64,000 bases of DNA from Nageia nagi. Taxonomy: Eukaryota; Pinophyta. Made by a program: the position numbers and the translations under genes. Position 1 is the stretch's first letter. Each line of letters begins with the position of its first letter. Positions 1 through 12,149 of this stretch are shown here, piece by piece. The DNA is taken from assembly GCA_050084985.1 (NCBI GenBank), contig JBITNC010000001.1, positions 156,302,001-156,366,000 of the forward strand, written 5' to 3'. The notes under the pieces are model-generated. The model was given only the letters and a program-made list of their open reading frames with translations, was not told the origin of the DNA and searched no databases.

Positions 1-143
1 TGAAGTTTGAATTCTTTTGTTAAATTTATGTTTGTGATGATAACTTCACCCCTAAGAGGATTTTGTGCTATATAGTGTTGATTTTGTTGTACACCTTCAT
101 GGTAAGTTCACTCTACATAAGGAACTTCTTGTACAAATTGCCT

Positions 144-345
144 AATCTAGCACTATTCAATTATCCATGTGTGAGGAACTCTTATGTGTCTTTTGGCACT
201 ATTCAATTATCCATATGTGAGGAACTCATATGTGGATACTCTATTTTTGGTCAATTTAGCACTATTCAGTTATCCATGTGTGAGGAAATATTATGTGTCT
301 TTTGGCACTATTTAGTTATCCATATTTTTAGAACTCATATGTGCA
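144..345 (+). repeat. Direct subrepeats in copia 3' UTR
   Basis: Four diverged copies of a segment beginning AGCACTATTCAATTATCCAT followed by GTGTGAGGAACTC occur between 144 and 345. They look like two tandem copies of a unit of about 100 bp that is itself a doubled ~50-bp unit. One copy is also present at 39,743-39,778 in the related element, so the array belongs to the element's 3' UTR. Confidence 0.7.
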
Positions 346-799
346 TGCTCTATTTTGTAATATACATGTTTTATATATAGTACATGACTATAAGCTTTTG
401 GCATGGCATCTTCATGATGAATTATAGTGCACCATTAATTAGTTCATGATGGCATTTGTGTGATTCATCTATCCTTGTTGATATGAATATGATGCATATA
501 ACTAATCTTATTATTTGAGCTACTTATGATTTACAGATTCCTTTGAGATTGTAGGTTACTTACCTCATGTATGTAGGCTCTTGGAGACTCTTCATGATTT
601 TCAGTTGGATGACTACTTCATGTACATTGAAATCAATCATGGTTAATGATTATATTTGGGAATGTAGTGAATCTCAAATAAGATCTTTCTTACTTAATAA
701 ATATGTAAAATTTCTCATCTCTATTGTATCTATTTGGAGGAGAACTCTCTTACTTTCTCTTCTTCTTCTCTCTTACTTGCTCTATCCCAATATTGCATT

Positions 800-808
800 A
801 AGGGGGAG
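800..808 (+). other. Polypurine tract (plus-strand primer) of copia element
   Basis: AAGGGGGAG lies immediately before the LTR start TGTTGAAATG. This is the usual plant copia arrangement of a purine run abutting the 3' LTR. Confidence 0.8.
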
Positions 809-1300
809 TGTTGAAATGTATAATGCCTTATTGTAAAGGTTTGTATTAAATCTTATATGTAAGTTCACTAATTCTTCAATATATCATTTGATACCTTAAG
901 TATTTAAGTGAATATTATAATGTAACTTGCCCCACACTCCATGTCATGAGTATGCCTTTTAGGTAAAATGATGTGTATGTCATGCTTTTGTACATTGGAT
1001 AAAAGGGTGATCCAAAGAGATATTTTGGCCTATAAATAGAAGGCTCTCTCTTTTTGATTACACACTAATTGTGGAGTAAAGTTATGTTATAGGATATAGT
1101 GTAAGAGTTGAGACTAGAAGGATTGTAAGAGAGTTGTATTTGTGATTGAAGTAAAGATCTAGTTAGTGAATGTACTCCTAGTTGGAGGAACCACTTACAT
1201 TTTGTGTTGTGAGATTGCTTTGTGAATTTTTAGATGTAATTGTGAGATTTCATATGCTCATGGTTGATTAGAAATTATCTTGTTAGTGTTAGTTCCTTCA
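809..1300 (+). repeat. Copia 3' LTR
   Basis: About 492 bp, starting TGTTGAAATGTATAATG and ending TTCA. It matches the LTRs at 32,300-32,789, 39,778-40,102 and, inverted, 9,245-9,799. A TATA box (TATAAATA, 1031-1038) sits where the promoter of the family lies in all copies. The flank to the right (AAAACTCTCC...) is minus-strand gag of gypsy family C, so this copia inserted into that older element. Confidence 0.85.
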
Positions 1301-1741
1301 AAAACTCTCCATCTTGTTGAATCTACCTATTCATAATAAAATAAACTATTTGATGATTACAAAGCTACATATTTTCTTCTAATAGCTCATTATTTGTTAA
1401 AATACCAATAACAATTTCAACATTATAAGTAAGAAAATATTCTAATCTTTCAACATTATGAGTAAGAAATATGGACCTCCTGATCCAAAGGGTGCACATT
1501 GTTGGTTGCGGTAAGGAATAAAAATGGAGTGAAAGCTGACACATAGAAATAATAATAATATTTTATATATTCAAGATAATTTAAAATATAACCCATGGTA
1601 TATGATATTGCATTATTCCTAGAACCTTTACTACAATATAATAGCAATTTATCTTGATTTATGTATTATTACCCATTGAACATTTAATGAGTCTAAATAT
1701 GATTTATTAAATACATAATAAATCATTTTTAAACATCTACA
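1301..1741 (-). mobile_element. Gypsy family C remnant: LTR start fused to a gag piece (minus strand)
   Basis: Read on the minus strand, 1741 down to about 1500 matches the first part of the family C LTR (TGTAGATGTTTAAAAATG; compare 4033 and 11,047). From about 1470 down to 1301 it matches the gag region at 5290-5430 of the plus-strand copy, including TTAGAATATTTTCTTACT. The rest of the LTR, the primer site and the leader are missing, so an internal deletion joined LTR and gag. The copia LTR cuts the gag piece at 1300. Confidence 0.7.
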
Positions 1742-4032
1742 CCTTGTAAATTTTCTTTTATATATTAAACACTCTTCTTATGATTTTTACTTTATAAGCA
1801 TGTTTATTCATGACATCATGGGCTTCAATATTCCATAGTAGCCTCGTGATCTCTAAGTCTTCATCAAAGTCACCACTATAAAAATTGAGCTTGCTATATA
1901 CAATAGGGTTTATTTGGTCCTAAAATCCATCACATTCTTTTCTTGAAGTCATTGTAAAACTATCATCCATTCAAAGGGAGTCGCTACTATGAGAGGAACC
2001 CTCATTTATGGAATATCAGGAAAGTGGTATACCTTTGTTAAGAGGTTGGTGTCCCTCATACTCATCATTAGCACTTACTAATTCCTAGGTCTTACTATTG
2101 AGTATACCATTACTATCAATAAACTATTCTTGATGTAATAAAATTATGTAGTGCATGGTGTGAGAATCAATATTATCAATTATATTAAAATCTACTTGAG
2201 AAATAAATCCTAAACAAGTGAATTTGATATTTATTAAGTACTCATTTGCTTTAATGATTGATTTGTATACTAGGGTTATATTGAAGGATGATCCTTATAG
2301 ATAGGATATCTTAATTCTTTCTATCTCATCAAGGGAATTATATTGATGTTAGGCTTATATAGAGCATTACATTTTTTGCTAGGTATATATTAATAAAGGC
2401 TTCAAGAATAATTATTTGTCATTTCTAGGATCTTTCACTTTTATAAGTGAAACCATTTTTAGTCGAGGCATTACAACATAAAACATGTTTAGCATTAGTG
2501 AATACATCAAACCTCTTTGTTATTTTTTCTATTTTTTTCCTCTAATCCTACTACTAGGTTCGATGCTAACATACACATCATCAATAACATCATTTTTTGC
2601 ATCATCCCAAAATACAAAATTGTGTTTATGGTAGCATTACACTACATTAGATAGGGAATCAAATAATTTAAATTTTACATCACTAATTATGGCTACGTAG
2701 TATCTTTCATAGCATCATTTTTTATTTTTTAGCATCTTTGAAAGCAATTTTGTAGCATCTTCTATCATATCAAATTATTAAAATTTTGTGGCATTGTTTA
2801 TAGTGATAAAGCTTCTTTTTCAATGTTAATTTATGTTAATTTTTCATCATATTTAGCATCTGTATTTGTATTTTTTCTAGTATCAACAATCTCAAATTTA
2901 GCATTGTTAGTTGTAGCCATAAGGCATTTTGTATAACATCATTTAGCTTTACCTTGGTATCTTCCATTACATCTTTTCTTACATCATATGTAACATCAAT
3001 TATATAGCTTTACCATGAGCAAAAAAAGCTTATTTAATATTAGCTATAATGTCACTTAATAATTAAATTTAATTACATTAGTGCCTTCCCTAGCATTAGG
3101 AATTGCATCAAGAGTTAAAATATGTATATTTTTAAAATTTGTAATTTTTTTTAGTATTTTATTTTAATATTTTTTGATAAAATTTATTTTATTAAATTGA
3201 AATGCATTAAATAAATAAATATGAATATGAAATTCAACTCAAGGTATAAAATACAACTCAATGCATGAATTTAAAATTTAATAAGTAAATTTATCAAAAT
3301 ATCAAATCACATCATAAATGTAGCATAATATCAAATCATAATATATCATCAACAAAAATTCTAATCACTAAGGTCATAACAAAAACTATGTGCAACATCA
3401 TCATATGTAAAGAACCAATTAACTCATTACTACTAAAAAGAGGGATTTAAAAAAAATTGTTTAATTTTTGCTAAGTGTTTAATTCTAGTTTAGAGAATTA
3501 TTTAATATCCAAGATTCTTTTCCTTATGTTGTAGACACAAATACTAGTAGTGTTCATTTATCCATGAAATAACCATTTTGAGATCTAGAATTTATATCTT
3601 CATGATATATGGAAGAGGAAGGAACTTAACATCCTATCTTACTCATTATCATGCATTCCCCTCAGGTGTAGACTCCACATTTACACCTAAGAGATTATAT
3701 GTGGATAATCATCTTTCCTCTTTAGACTCATGATGACATAGAAGCCCTAGCCTACCAACATCAAGAGTCAATACCTCTTATCAATTAAATTTTATACATT
3801 CCTATGTAGAGAATAAATAATTAACAACATTTATTTAATGGTTTATGAGTTTGAGCTTTCCCCAAACTCATAAACCTAATTCCCATTTAAAGGATAATTC
3901 CAACAACAACATAGATGTAGGGATAAGTTGCCAACATACTGGATTGAGTTTAACTAGCAACCATAAATCAAAAATAGTGGGACAATATCTAAGTTCTTGC
4001 TAATGAATTCTACTACATACTCTACCTAGTAC
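1742..4032. other. Interval without recognisable gene
   Basis: AT-rich and without a long open frame. On the minus strand short protein-like stretches occur around 2400-2700 (for example a run like DVYVSIEP next to basic residues), but stops and frameshifts prevent assignment. The stretch lies between two family C LTR starts of opposite orientation. It holds the GATGCTA-rich block listed separately. Confidence 0.5.
2560..3110. repeat. Degenerate low-complexity block of TAGCATC / ACATCA words
   Basis: Words such as TAGCATCTTT, ACATCATTT and TAGCATTG recur every 15-40 bp over about 550 bp. On the minus strand they read as GATGCTA/GATGTT, giving frequent Asp-Ala or Asp-Val codon pairs. This could be the decayed repeat part of a repetitive protein or simple-sequence expansion; no exact unit survives. 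Confidence 0.45.
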
Positions 4033-4787
4033 TATAGACACTTAAAAATGATTTATTATTTATTTAATAAATCATATTTATACCTCTTAAATGATTTAAT
4101 GCAATATTACATATGTCAAGATAGAAAGGATATTATCATGCAATGTGATGTGTTATATTAAATTCTATATCATGTATCATGGGTCTTATTATAAAGTATC
4201 TTGAATATAACAATGATTATATTATTACAAAATATGAATCTTCAATCCTTTCTATGTCTTTTGCTAGCCATATAAATGGATGGATAGGTTGATCTCCATA
4301 TATTGTAACTCTTTGATATGATAAAAACTTTGATAGGTGGTTGTCAACTCTAATGGTATCTATAGATGCCACCTATCTTGAGAATTTATTATACTTTGAG
4401 CTTTGTTCTTTATATCTTTGGTGCACCTCATAATTCAACACATTCCATGCAGTTAATGGCTTGTGTCTCCTATGCCAATAGTGATGTGCTTCTCTCAAGC
4501 TATTAGCAACGTGCATGATTTAGATCGAGGCTTCCAAGATTCTATGTTCGAGCCATCGATTCATGCACATGAATAATAGTTGTAAGTTTACCATGATTTT
4601 GATCCTAATTTTCTAGAGATTCATTGATATTTAGCTTTGAGGATTACACATACAGTTCATATTAGATGCATGCCTTTCATGTATATATGTTGTGATATGA
4701 TATAGTATCTATTGTATATTTAATTATGTATTGTAGATCATTTATTTAATTATGTTCATTCATATTTTATACAATTTGGAGTTTGCC
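4033..4787 (+). repeat. Gypsy family C LTR (5' LTR of the plus-strand copy)
   Basis: Starts TATAGACACTTAAAAATG (TG end mutated to TA) and ends just before a tRNA-type primer site. Its first part is shared, in inverse orientation, with 1741-1500 and 11,047-10,317. The shared word GAATTTATTATACT is present here and in the copy at 10.7 kb. The right LTR boundary is uncertain by a few bases because the terminal CA is lost. Confidence 0.75.
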
Positions 4788-4790
4788 TTT

Positions 4791-4808
4791 TGGTGAACCC
4801 AATATTTT
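4791..4808 (+). other. Primer binding site, probably tRNA-Trp
   Basis: TGGTGAACCC begins here, directly after the LTR; the following bases are diverged. The same 10 bases open the perfect site of element E at 48,565, which I match from memory to the 3' end of plant tRNA-Trp. The other family C copy reads TGGTGAAATTGACATTC (10,313 down to 10,297). Confidence 0.65.
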
Positions 4809-4954
4809 TACACACCTAGATCTTGTTCTTAGGCATCCTTTTAAAAAATTTATGAATCCATTTTTTCTATTATTCATCCTTGTACCTAAAGCTCTTTGAA
4901 TAGTAGCTAGAGAAAATGATAAAACTAGGGTTTATTCTACCTATGTTTCAAAAA

Positions 4955-7090
4955 TGGATTTAAATGTAGAGCAACCTAAAGTTTATATGGGTAAGGTTAA
5001 TTTTAATGATATTTGAAGAAGTGTAAGGCATAACCCTAACCTACCTATATAAGAATCTTGCCTTGGTAACCATGATAGTTTTAGTGACATTGAGTCTACA
5101 AGTTCTAGTAAGAAAATTGATATTATTGGTGAAACTCCACATAGATTTGATACAAATATTGAACATTCTAAATTTTCAAATATAAGTTTGAATAGTCATG
5201 AAGCTAGTTCTGATGATAATGCTTAAATTGAAAAATTAGATAGAATTCCTAGCCATATTCAATCTATCAAAGAATTGCTATTTGATACAAAAAAATTAGA
5301 ATATTTTCTTACTCATAATGTTGAAATTATGTTTGATATTATAGTAGATTATGAGATATTAGAAGAGATTTTTGTAACATATCAATCATCAGATAGTTTA
5401 TTTTCTTATGAAAATGTAGGTTCAACAAGATGAAGGGTTTCTACTACCAATATAGACACAACTAATGGTGTGCCATCCTGTGAACACATCATCACTATCA
5501 TGAATGAAGTTGAGATGGAACTTCCTCTTGAAGCTAGCAAAGATGTTTCAAAGCCTCCAAGAGAAGTAGCTTTGAAAGTTATGGTACAAAAAGTGAAGAT
5601 GAAGATTATAACTATCTAATTCTCAAACCCAATCACTTCAAAATGATGATCTTGTACAAAATGATGATCCTCATTCTAAGCTTCAAGTAAAAGTTGCAAA
5701 TATTGTTAATGATGCTTATAATAAAAATCTTGATTAGTAATTAGAAGAGCATAGTACTAAAATTGGGTCCCTTTATGATATTCAAAAAACCATCACCTTT
5801 CATTTGGATCCTTATGCAAAATAATTAGAGTTTTTGGTGAAGTTCCTTAATAAAATTGACCATGAAAGAGTGAATAGAATTGGATCACTTGTTGTACTTA
5901 AAGAGAATGAACTTAGAAATGAAAAATTTCCACATAGAACCCCTCCACCACCCCTAATAGATAATGTACCTTTTGTTCAAAATCAATCTGTTATAGTCTC
6001 AAATCTAATTGAGAAAAGAATAAAGAAATTAGAAAAGGAATTGCTTATTGATGATGTAGATGATTACTTGTTTTGCTTAAAGTGTCCTTTGACTAATAGA
6101 ATTATTTCTAAAGTGTTTATTGGAAAAAAGAGTATTAAATTTACAAATTTTTTAGGTCTACAATATCCTATAATGCATGTTAGAAAATTTCAAGAAGAGG
6201 CTATGGAATATATGCATGATAAATATTTTCTTACTAAATTGTTTTCATAAAGTTTAAAAGATGAGGCATTGAAATGGTACTTTATTTTTCTTAAAAAAAG
6301 CATTGATAAGTATGAGGATTTTATTCATCAATTTTTGTAATAATTTAAATATAATATCATTAAAAAGGTTAAATTTAAATATTTGTGTAAAATTAAGCAA
6401 TTATCTAATCAATCTTTGTCTGATTTTGTGAAAATATGGAAAAAAATCTCTAATAAAATCACTATGCCTAAGAAATATTTGAAAGATACATTGTCCAATG
6501 TCTTGTTACCTATATATAAGTTATTGATTATTTCTAATCATGGTATGAAATTGGGTGAAATGATGGATGTTTTATTTCAAAAAGAGGTTTGCATTAAAAA
6601 AATTTATGCTATATGTAACAGCAAACCTCAAACATATGACAAGAAGGTAAACATTCCTAAAAATAATAAGAAACCTAAAGTAAATAATGTTGATAAAAAA
6701 ATAGTAAACCTTGAATATATAAAAAGAACACTCCTAAAATTAAACCTCAAAGGAAATTTACATAGTTGACTGATACTATTCATAATGTCCTTAATGTGTT
6801 GTTAAAAGAGGAACTTATTAAGCTTTCACCTATTGTTGAGCCTAAATTTCTTAATGGTGTGCTTAAAAATTTTTGATATGAAGAATTTTATAATTATCAT
6901 AGGGTACCAAAATACCTAACAAGAAATTGTAGAGTTTTAAGAAACATTATTTAGAATTTCATTGATAAAAAGGCAATTAGGATGGATGATAACACTAATA
7001 CAAATGATGGACATGTGCACCTTGATAATGGATAATTAGGGGTTTTCATAAATCCCCTAACTCCTTCACAAGAAATAGGATGCATTGGTA
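4955..7090 (+). pseudogene. gag: Family C gag polyprotein, decayed
   Basis: Capsid-nucleocapsid gene of a Ty3/gypsy element; it would coat the element RNA in cytoplasmic particles. The reading starts at ATG 4955 and is broken many times. The open pieces 5834-6250 and 6383-6769 contain the retrotransposon gag domain: a LEKELL segment, a DEALKWYF motif just after the stop at 6250, and a SLSDFVKIWKKI motif. A C-terminal zinc knuckle follows at about 6876-6960 (YHRV..Y.TRNC, then VLRNII), missing its first Cys. After the last gag-like residues (GVFINPLTPS, to about 7090) no protease or RT follows, so the element is truncated here or never carried pol. An antisense PMD pseudogene follows at 8038, giving the same gene order as element E. 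Confidence 0.75.
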
Positions 7091-7983
7091 TAGTAAGTAA
7101 TTTGCATTATTTGAATTATTATTTTGTTGATAAACATGGGTGCAAAAATTGAAACTCAAAGAATTATAAAAAAGTAATGAAATTAGACATGGTTAACAGT
7201 AGGAAAATATGTTCATACACCACCCTTGGTGTGGAAAATACAACAAGGAAGGTGCCTCTCTTTATTCCAACCTCTACAAAATTTGTTTGGGTTACCAAAT
7301 CATCCTAAGTACATAAAATTACTACTTAAAATGTAAAAATTATAATTGTAGTGTATATTAGATAGGTTGTTTCTCTTTCTTGCCATTATGAATTTTTGTT
7401 CATTTAATACATTTGTTTATTGTAATTTCATTCCATGGGAAATTATTTTGTTATTGTTTCATCATTTTTCCATTGTTGTGCTTGATTTATATACCACCAA
7501 CAGCATTCCACCTATTTTTAGGTTGTTAATGATGTGCATTTCCTAGACTAGAATTAAAAAGAATAGTATTTTGTTTATGCTTAGTGCATTTCTAGCTCAT
7601 TTAAGTGATGAAAATGAGAATTTAACTTTGTTAAATAGAAAAAACTTAAACTTGTTTGCAATAGATTCATTTGGTACCTTGGAGCCTGGGTAGGAGGTTT
7701 GTTGGTTTCTTTTATTATTGTATGTGAATTGTAAGTGCTTGATTCTGATTAATATGTGATATTGGATTGATATGTATATTGAAGTTCATTTTATGGATTT
7801 ATTGAAATTTAAAGTTTCATACATAAGTCTTTAATGGATGGTTTACTTCTTGTTATTGAAACTAGTACGTTGTAAATTTACATGCTTTATTCAAACACAT
7901 TGTACAAATATAAAGTAAACCATTCACATTCATAAACCAAATAAAATTAATCAAACACATTTTAACACAATATTGAGCCAAAA

Positions 7984-8025
<42 letters not shown>

Positions 8026-8037
8026 GAACCAAGTTTA
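7091..8037. other. Interval without recognisable gene; contains (TA)n
   Basis: About 950 bp of AT-rich sequence with no coding signal or LTR. It separates the family C gag from the PMD pseudogene and includes a pure TA dinucleotide run. It may be the 3' flank of the PMD gene or unrelated sequence. Confidence 0.5.
7987..8023. repeat. TA dinucleotide microsatellite
   Basis: An uninterrupted run of alternating T and A of about 36 bp, followed by ATGAACC. Confidence 0.95.
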
Positions 8038-10185
8038 TGGCCTAGTTGTTGGTGGCACTAGTACCAATGCTAATAATATTCCCCATCCTTTGCTGGACCC
8101 TATGATTGCTTCCACTATCTGCTAACACTAAGACTCCATTGATACCTCATTGGTACTGATTCCTTGAGCTACTAAGAGAGCCTTAGCCCTCTCATACTTC
8201 TCTTAGAGAGTGGCTATCTCACCCTCCATACACTCAATCTAATCCATTTGGCTCTGCATGAATGTCCACTACTCATTAGGTGGAGGCATATCCATCCTCT
8301 TCTATAGCCTTTTCATAGATTACTTCAAAATGTCAATCTATGCATCATGGGATGCAAGTGTGGCCTATGGCATTACTACCTATCCCTCAAGAGGATTGAG
8401 CCTCTCATTCTCCATCTCTAGGGATGAAATCCATATCTTGGCCTCACTTATAATAATGAATGCATTTTTAGACCCTTGATCATGTATGAGGTTGCAAACT
8501 TAAACATGTGGTTAGCTTTTTACCTGGTACCACTAGCGGCATGGCCTTGGTTAGCACCACCAATCTTGGTTTTTTGCTCCTCCCTCCTTCATTGGCACAT
8601 CATGCATAGGATTATTCATCTGATATGGGTAATACTCAAAGGATGCCTTGGTCATAGTGGCCTCCTCCTCCTCATCATCATCTTTTTCCATACCCAAAGT
8701 GGCTACATTAAATCCTTGACACCATGTGGCATACCCTTGATCTATTTCTAATACCATAGATACATAGGCTATCTCATCATACACCCTAGTCTCCTCCTAA
8801 GTTAGCCTCCAAGATAGGATAACTTGTGCTCTTACAATTTCATATCTCTCCACCATTTATCGATGGTAAAATACTAAAACTAATGGGATTCCCTACTAAA
8901 TCCCAAACTACCTAAGAACCTAGTGGGGGTGGTATGGTTCCACCACCTTCCTCCTAGTCTATAGGAAGCACTCTTGATGAACCTAGGCTAGCTAAAGGGC
9001 ATAATCCTCCCATATAAAATCCACATATGATACCCACACTATGTCTCCTACCTATAATACATCTAACTCTCTTCTTTGAGCCTCCAAAGAATGTGGGTAC
9101 CTATACCTATTAGCCCTCAACACCCAACATGTCAAGGTATATCTCTTGATTCTTCCTGACACCTCTATAAACCAGATAGTGTAATCACATTGATATTCTC
9201 ATAGGATTAGATCTAGAAAAGACCCATGTATGCCACTATCATGTTGAACTTATCAACACTAACAAAATTATAAATATCCCAATAAAGTTATGCTAAAACT
9301 TAAGAGAATTGAACTATAACATGAACAACTCTAAACTCCCAAGATCACATGAAAGCTCATACTAACATCAAGATAACTCAAGAAGACAATCTCATAAAGT
9401 GACACAAGATGTAAGTGGTTCCTCAAACTAGGATTACATCCACCAACTAGATCTCAATTCATTCACAAACATGAATCTCTTACAATTCTCCTAACTCATC
9501 TCCTAAACACTATCCTATAGCATAGTTTTACTCCACAAATTGGTGTGTGATTACAAAGAGGGAGCCTTCTATTTATAGGCCAAAATCTCTCTTTGGATCA
9601 CCCTTTTATCCAATGTACAAAAGCATGGCATGCACATCCTTTTACCCAAGGGGCATGCTCATGACATGGAGTGTAAAACAAGTTACATTATCATATTCAC
9701 TTAAATACTTAAGGTATCAAATGATACCCTTACTTTTTAGTGAACTTACATAGAATATTATTACATAACCTTTACAATGATGCATTATACATTCCAACAA
9801 AACCAATGGCCCCCATGAAAATTATGTGCCCATTGCATACATATCCTGCACCATCCATACCAAGCTAGTGATAAATACAAGTTGCTCTTATTTGTATATA
9901 GGTATTTTGATATAATATCAATAATGTATATTTGTAAACGTGTGCTTGGTTGTGCAAATCAGTTGACCTCCACTAGTCTCATTTCTTGATGCCATAATGA
10001 TGACTATTCCATGATGTTGTTGTCAGATACCTCCATATGATGGACCAACCTTCCCCTGATAGGAATACCCCATATCACATAGACATCTAATAATGTACTA
10101 GTCATTTCACTTGGAGGCAAGTGAAATGTGTTACAATCTGGGTCCTAATGCTCTGCTAGTGCTATCAAGAGTGGTAAATCTTATT
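8038..10185 (-). pseudogene. Plant mobile domain (PMD) gene, pseudogene split by a copia LTR
   Basis: Minus strand. PMD proteins (family of MAIN/MAIL1) are plant nuclear proteins, and PMD genes are also known as passengers of transposons. The N-terminal part at 10,185-9,820 reads DPDCNTFHLPPSEMTSTL and, soon after, GIPIRGRLVHH, the conserved PMD core. A copia LTR follows. The C-terminal part at 9,240-8,550 has a degenerate YHPH.VLR.FGI..GIPL, the usual late PMD motif, then an acidic stretch (KDDDEEEEA) and a coiled-coil-like tail to about 8,040. In-frame stops are frequent. Order and tail resemble the PMD gene of element E (50-52 kb). It abuts a family C leader at 10,186. Confidence 0.75.
9245..9799 (-). 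repeat. Copia LTR, minus strand, inside the PMD pseudogene
   Basis: The inverse complement of the LTR family at 809, 32,300 and 39,778. It starts (minus) TGTTGGAATGTATAATG at 9799, has its TATA box at 9577-9570, and the part shared with 32,300-32,789 ends TTCA at 9310. A further ~65 bp (to about 9245) resembles the end of the copy at 1240-1300. No copia coding sequence adjoins it, so it is probably a solo LTR left by recombination. I could not see a clear 5-bp duplication. Confidence 0.8.
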
Positions 10186-10313
10186 GGATGTGTCTAGATA
10201 CTATTCAAAGAGCTTCATTTAATTGAATGAATAATACCAAGAATGGATTCATGAATTTTCAAAAAGGATGCCCTAAATCAAGACCTAGGTGTGTAAGAAT
10301 GTCAATTTCACCA
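10186..10313 (-). mobile_element. Gypsy family C leader with primer site, minus strand
   Basis: Read on the minus strand it follows the LTR end with TGGTGAAATTGACATTC (a diverged tRNA-Trp type site, 10,313-10,297), then ACACACCTAGGTCTTG and GCTCTTTGAATAGTA, all matching 4808-4910 of the plus copy. The match stops near 10,190, where the PMD reading begins. Confidence 0.65.
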
Positions 10314-10316
10314 AAA

Positions 10317-11047
10317 TGTAGACCTTAAAATGTGCAATTATTAATATAAATAAATAGTGTATGAATATACAATTATATGCTCTATATCAAATCATAACAA
10401 GTATACATGAAACACATAAAAATTGATATAGAGTGAGCACATGTGTACAATCCTTAAAAGAAAATGGTAGTAATTCTTTCAAGGATTGGGATTAGCTTTG
10501 GGATGAGCTCGCAATGGGATGAGCTTGCAACATATATTCATAAGAGTGAAATAATGAGTCTACCACTAAATTTTGGACTTCCCAATCTAGATAGCATAAG
10601 TCATTAATAGTATGAGAACAAAATGTTGTTGGTTTCATGGATCTTGATGAATTATGTAGTGTACTAGAGAGTGAAGCTTAGAGTATAATAAATTCTCAAT
10701 GTTAGATGGCATCTAGAGACATTGTTACAGTTGATAATCACTATTAGAGTTCTTTTTTCATATCAAAAGAGTTTGATATGTAGAAATCAGACTATTTTGT
10801 CTTTATTTATAGCCTACAAAGGAAATAGAGAGGAATGAGGTTAACTTACATCAATAATAATAATCTTTTCCATATTCAAGATAACTTAAAATATGCACCA
10901 TGGTAAATAACTTTGCATTAGTCCTAGTACATGGTATTGAATTGTAATATCAACTTTATCTTGGTTTATGTATTATTACCAATAATCATTTAAAAATACT
11001 AAATATGATTTGTTAAATACATAATAAATCATTTTTAAATTTCTATA
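10317..11047 (-). repeat. Gypsy family C LTR, minus strand
   Basis: On the minus strand it starts TATAGAAATTTAAAAATGAT and ends GGTCTACA at 10,317, followed by the primer site, so it is a 5' LTR of a minus-strand copy. It is about 731 bp long with a promoter-like TATAAATAAA at about 10,810. The right flank (11,048 on) is not a polypurine tract, which agrees with a 5' LTR. Confidence 0.75.
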
Positions 11048-12149
11048 GTAGATACCCAAGAGGAGAGAGTAAAAGATTTTTAAAAACTAGAAGATATAAA
11101 AAAAGAGAAGAGGGAAAAGGTAGCTCCACTAAGAAGATATTTTAGTCATAAAAGTTGTGATAAAATTTCACACCCCCTTGATTTTCATCTAACTAGTATC
11201 ACAAAATATGAAACCCCCTAGGTATCAAAAAATATATGAGAACACCTAGCTATGTTCTCCTTTTTGGGCTAAATTCCACATCCCATGGAATATAAGTAAT
11301 CTAATCTAATGTTTGGGAATGTAACCTTCAAATGAGTTCACTTAATATTTTATAATTTCTCTTAATTGAACTCACCAATATTCTTATTCTATGTGTTTGT
11401 TTAAAATAGAAATGGGCTTATCTTGAAGAAAGACAACTTAAACTAGAATGTAGATCAATGCTCTTATTCACAATTTGGGTATAGATTCATACATAACTGC
11501 TAAGAAATTAAACATAAAAAAGTGAATCATTCATACATTTATCCATTCAAATAATGTAATAGATAAACATATAAGAGCAGAAGAAATAGTTATTGAACCT
11601 CAAATAATGTAACATTCAATAACTAGGACAAAAGACATTCATACATGACATAGGAAATGAACTAACATGGGTTGTCATTTTCATTAGAAATAGAACTCAA
11701 TTTTTGAATACAACATTAATTTCTTGTACATTCAATAAGAAAATTACAATTATTGGAACAATGATCTTGTCCTTGATATAGTACTTGTAAATTAAAATAG
11801 AAAATATGCCCTATCCTAGAATAGCTACTCTATTCTAGATTTGTAGAGAATATCCATGAGCTGAATAATCTATAGCTTGATAATAGCCTTGTAACATGTA
11901 TAAATAACTTGACTCAAAATGCATGGAAGAACAAAGATTGAAAATAAGGAAGAATATATACAAAGAGTACACAAAATATCTTACTAGTCAAAATTGAGAA
12001 AATAAGAAAATATCCCTTATCCTTGATTATCTTATGATATTTGTAGACAAAAAGGAATATAACTATTTCAATTTTACTAATTCTATTTCAAAAAACATTT
12101 CTCACAAAAATATGCTCCCACTACTTCATATTTCAAAAAATACTCTTAT
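11048..12149. other. Interval without recognisable gene
   Basis: About 1.1 kb of AT-rich sequence between a family C LTR and the 3' end of the long ORF Y1. No open frame above 60 codons and no repeat end is visible. It may be the decayed 3' UTR of the minus-strand gypsy element to its right. Confidence 0.5.

Larger units (their letters stand above)
1..808 (+). mobile_element. Ty1/copia element, 3' untranslated region (left-truncated by window)
   Basis: The first bases (TGAAGTTTGAATTC...) match the sequence that directly follows the RNase H end of the copia element near 39,581, so this is the 3' UTR of a related copia copy whose coding part lies left of the window. It runs about 800 bp into a polypurine tract and an LTR. 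No ORF here is protein-like; the short open frames at 63-380 and 567-836 are chance frames in AT-rich DNA. An 800-bp 3' UTR is long for copia. Confidence 0.75.

Noticed and set aside
8258-8751. Plus-strand open frames of 73 and 91 codons
   Set aside because: They overlap, in antisense, the acidic and coiled-coil part of the PMD pseudogene, which explains the composition.
9305-9804. Target site duplication around the copia LTR in the PMD pseudogene
   Set aside because: Flanking 5-mers (AGAAT or CATGT on the left, AAACC on the right) do not match; either the boundary is off or one flank is lost.
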